Assembly: GCA_964036045.1 (NCBI GenBank)
Contig: OZ038379.1
Span: 116,277,604-116,341,603 of the forward strand
Length of the DNA stretch: 64,000 nt
From: Eutreptiella sp. 'Long Island Sound 2002'
Lineage: Eukaryota > Euglenozoa > Euglenophyceae > Eutreptiales > Eutreptiaceae
Direction of reading: 5' to 3'
The notes beneath the pieces were generated by a model. The model made no database searches. It was not told the DNA's origin and saw nothing but the letters and a program-made list of their open reading frames with translations. The translations under genes were made by a program, and so were the position numbers. Of the stretch, positions 61,371 to 64,000 are shown in pieces. Every line of letters begins with the position of its first letter. Position 1 is the first letter of the stretch.

Positions 61371-64000
61371 ATGTCGCAGCAGACTATGTCGCAGCTCGCC
61401 AGCCTGGCCTCGCGCCCCGACCCCGCAGCCGACACCCTCGCCCACTACCAAGCCCTCCCCGTTGCCCACCATCAATTGGAGGAGGCAACGTACGAGTCGG
61501 AGGCACTGGGGGTGGATGCCATCGTGGGCTGGGCAGCCTCCCTCGACCCCTCCCCCGATGTCATCCACATCGACATGCGCAGCCCCACCCGCATCAGCTA
61601 CCTCGGGGGGAGGGGATGGGCCACAACCCTGTGGAGGGAACTGCGCCACCAACTCCCCACCCTCAAATTTCTCCATCTGACCCCTCTCCCCTCCAGTGTT
61701 GACCAGCTCCTCAACTCGATGAGGAATAACCCTGTGGGGAAGCCTAAGGACGCCCACGTCCAGGTGTACCCCACCACTAACCTCGTCCACACCCCCCCCC
61801 CACTGCGATATGGTGTGCCTGCAGGATCTTGCTGCAGGTGCACCAGCAGGCCACTCTTTTTTCCCCTTTTCTTGGGATCTTGCCAACCCCCGGTGGTGGG
61901 ATGATTTGGGCATCGCCCCTTTCCATCCCACCATCCCCCCCCAGGTGCACGTCCCCGACGTCACCCACCCCACCTTCTACAGCACAACTTCTTTGCAATG
62001 GTACCGTGGTGCCTCATGCGCCCCCCCCTTCATTTCCAGTGAGCCCCCCCTCCGCACCGAACCCCTTCCCGACCCCCCTCATGGGGTGACGGGCAGCCCT
62101 GACCCCGCCCCCGACAGGGTTGGCCCCTCTCAGCCGCCCCTCAACTTTGTTGATGGGAACGGCTACATTGTGCTTCGGGGGCTTGTGGAGGCACGGGATT
62201 GTGAGGTGGGGTGGAACAAGGTGATGAAGGCGTGGGGCAGCGGCGACGAAAAAGTCGTCGCAAAAAATTTTGAGCTCCTTTTCAACGCCGCGCGGAGTGA
62301 GGAGCAGGCCAAGGATCCCGAGCTCCCCCGCCGGTGGCAAAGCAAGAGCACCTTGGGGTCGGGGGTGGGGGGGCCTCTCTTCAAGAAGTTCCACCCCCAC
62401 CTCACCGAAAGTGTCCCTGGGGTTGAGGACCTCCACCCAATGACGCCGGGCAGCGTCATTGTGGCCAGTGTGGGGAGTGGGCCGCAGCTCCCCCACACCG
62501 ACGTGACCACCCACCCCGAAGTCCTCCCCCCCAGCGACAAGGCGGTGGGGGACTGCCACCTGAGTAGCTTCCTCTGCTTGTCAGAGGACTACCAGGTGGC
62601 GGTGCAGGCGGGGACGGCCCTGGGGGAGGCGGCGGAGGCGCGCTGGGACACCGTTCAGCTGCATCGGGGGGACATGCTGCTGATGGTGGCCACCAGCCGC
62701 CATCATGGATTGCCTGCCCACCCCGACTCCAAGGATGGGCTGCAGGGGGCTCTTTTTAACTTGTGGACCCCCGACCCCCGACACAAACACCACCAGGCCA
62801 ACACCACACACTTGGACGCCATCCCCCCAAAGGAGGCCCTGGACGTTGCTGGGGATTTGTCCAGCTGGGACCTCCCCAACGTGGACCAGGTGTTGTGGGT
62901 GGGGAAGGGGGCGGTTGCGAGGGTGGGGTTGTGGGAGGGGGAGGTTGCCCAGGCCCTGTTCGCCGACGCCCCGCAGTCGCTCCCGGCAGGCCCCCCCACC
63001 TGCCCCTTCCTCCCCACCTTCATCTCCCGGTCGGCCCCGGCCGCCGACCTCGCCGTCATCGAGGTCGGCCCCCAGTGCATGCTGTTCTTCGTGGGCAGCG
63101 TGCACCAGCTGGAGGTCGTGAAGGGGGGCGATGTCGACGCGGAGTCGGAGATCCACTTCGCCTTGTCCGGCATTGCCCCCCCGGGTCGGCCGACCACGCT
63201 GTGGCACCTGGTGAACACGGTCCCAGCGTGGCGGTCGCCCAAGTGCGCGAGGACCGGGGCATGGAGCATCACCTGCCCATGCGACTGCAAGGTGTGCCTG
63301 CTTGTGTGTTTGCTTTGTGTATTTGCAACAATTGGACGAAATTCACGTGAAATTCGTACGAAATTCGTACGAAATTCGTACGAATTTCGTACGAATTTCA
63401 CGTGAATAAATTTGTGTGAATTTTCTCGAGATGTGAAATTCGTACGAAATTCGTACGAATTTCGTACGAATTTCCGTGAATTTCGTCCAATTTGCTCCTT
63501 TTGCTCTTCCATTGCCCCGTGTCCACTCCCCCTTTCTCAATTTTTGCCTTGCACACCTCCCCACATCTGCATGCAGGTCCCGTTCACCGCTTGGTCGCCG
63601 AATATTCGGCACCACACCAGGCGCCAGTACAAGCCCCGGCCCCGATTGCCTGAGGAGCACGCCGAGCCCGCCGAAGGCCCCGGTGGCGCCCAGCCCGCAG
63701 GCACCGGCGATGGACGGGCACCAAGCGAGGCCGGCAGTGTGCGCAGTGTGGGGTCGCAGCGCTCTCGGCGTTCGGGAGGCAGCGAGGCCAGCACCGCCAG
63801 GGGGCATATGGCGCGCGAGGTGGTGGTGCCCCAGCCGTCCCGCGACGAGCTGGGCGAGGCCCACACCGACCCCCCCCTGGACCGGGTGACCCTGGCCGCC
63901 AGGCAGCCGGATCCGGCCTGGACCCAGCAGGTGTCGCCCGGGCCGGATGGGCGGCAGCGGCACCTCAGTGCCGTGTGGGACATGGAGTTGGAGTCGCGGG
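61371..64000 (+). CDS. divergent second member of the 2OG oxygenase family, 3' end outside the window
   Basis: Exon 1, 61,371-61,763, starts MSQQTMSQLASLASRPDPAA. A phase-0 intron (61,764-61,944, GTGTAC to CCCCAG) leads to VHVPDVTHPTFYSTTSLQWY, the counterpart of IPDITHPTLYST in the TIR-family oxygenase. The helix core has His-Thr-Asp in PQLPHTDVTT (62,494-62,502) and a distal His in ATSRHHGLPAHPD (62,701). The position of the 2OG-binding Arg seems to be Gly (LQGALFNLW), so activity is doubtful. The second domain ends ITCPCDCK, then an intron (63,292-63,576) full of palindromes and exon 3 from VPFTAWSPNIRHHTRRQYKP, open to the window end. Exon 2 has no frame breaks. Confidence 0.55.
63341..63472. 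repeat. intronic palindrome array, including a 67-bp near-perfect palindrome
   Basis: 63,341-63,407 reads TTCACGTGAA, four TTCGTACGAA units, TTCACGTGAA, joined by single A or T; the whole is nearly self-complementary. A second run of three TTCGTACGAA units lies at about 63,437-63,472. All of it is inside the intron 63,292-63,576. Confidence 0.95.

Overview
The window is repeat-dense nuclear DNA of a eukaryote. It has spliceosomal GT-AG introns, a Ty3/Gypsy element with a C-terminal chromodomain, a LINE with an APE-type endonuclease, a PIF/Harbinger-type element, satellites, and large DNA transposons that carry cargo genes. No single-copy housekeeping gene, rRNA or tRNA was found. An alga or other protist, perhaps of the green lineage, fits the style, but the sequence does not fix the taxon. 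Frame breaks cluster in C or G homopolymers, so some may be assembly errors rather than decay.

Layout. 1-8.2 kb: body of a decayed Ty3/Gypsy element (gag, protease, RT-RNase H, integrase, chromodomain), then about 1.6 kb of probable 3' noncoding/LTR sequence. 9.9-12.9 kb: no gene recognised. 12.9-25.1 kb, minus strand: very GC-rich LINE-derived ORFs. They include an endonuclease start, a C2H2 finger protein, several unrecognised proteins and an RT C-terminal region with a CCHC finger. Two of the ORFs are coupled by a TGATG stop-start overlap. 25.1-27.0 kb is T-poor and A/C-rich. 27.4-29.5 kb is a 420-bp satellite whose half-units resemble a segment at 17.4 kb. 29.5-31.2 kb is G/T-rich. 31-36.4 kb holds dispersed repeats and no gene.

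36.4-57.5 kb is a nested stack. The outermost layer appears to be one old element. Its ends are an inverted pair (36,821-36,864 and 57,318-57,361), it has AATTG-centred palindromes, and it encodes at least one intron-containing gene (37,152). A roughly 200-bp satellite lies inside it. That satellite was invaded by a PIF/Harbinger-like element (39,970-42,062, TSD TAA) carrying a double-chromodomain gene, and by copy 1 of a new TIR transposon family (43,105-47,845). Copy 2 (50,279-57,002) and a 570-bp MITE-like element also lie in the outer element. The new family encodes a putative 2OG-Fe(II) oxygenase whose C-terminal part lies downstream of an intron, and a CxxC protein that may be the transposase. 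Every intergenic or intronic gap in it holds palindromes TTGGCGCG(CG)CCAA. Where the palindromes form arrays they are separated by spacers of exactly 8 nt.

57.6-59.5 kb is a truncated Ty3/Gypsy pol. 59.5-61.0 kb holds a truncated gene resembling the N-terminal half of AlkB-type 2OG oxygenases, preceded by TTATCGCGCGATAA repeats. 61.0-64.0 kb holds a second, divergent member of the 2OG oxygenase family. It has the same K|V exon junction, and that intron holds a different palindrome array (TTCGTACGAA/TTCACGTGAA). The main idea from this window is a group of transposons that each pair an oxygenase-type cargo gene with an element-specific array of self-complementary motifs in noncoding gaps. Anti-silencing, self-recognition or cell-cycle expression are possible roles, all untested.
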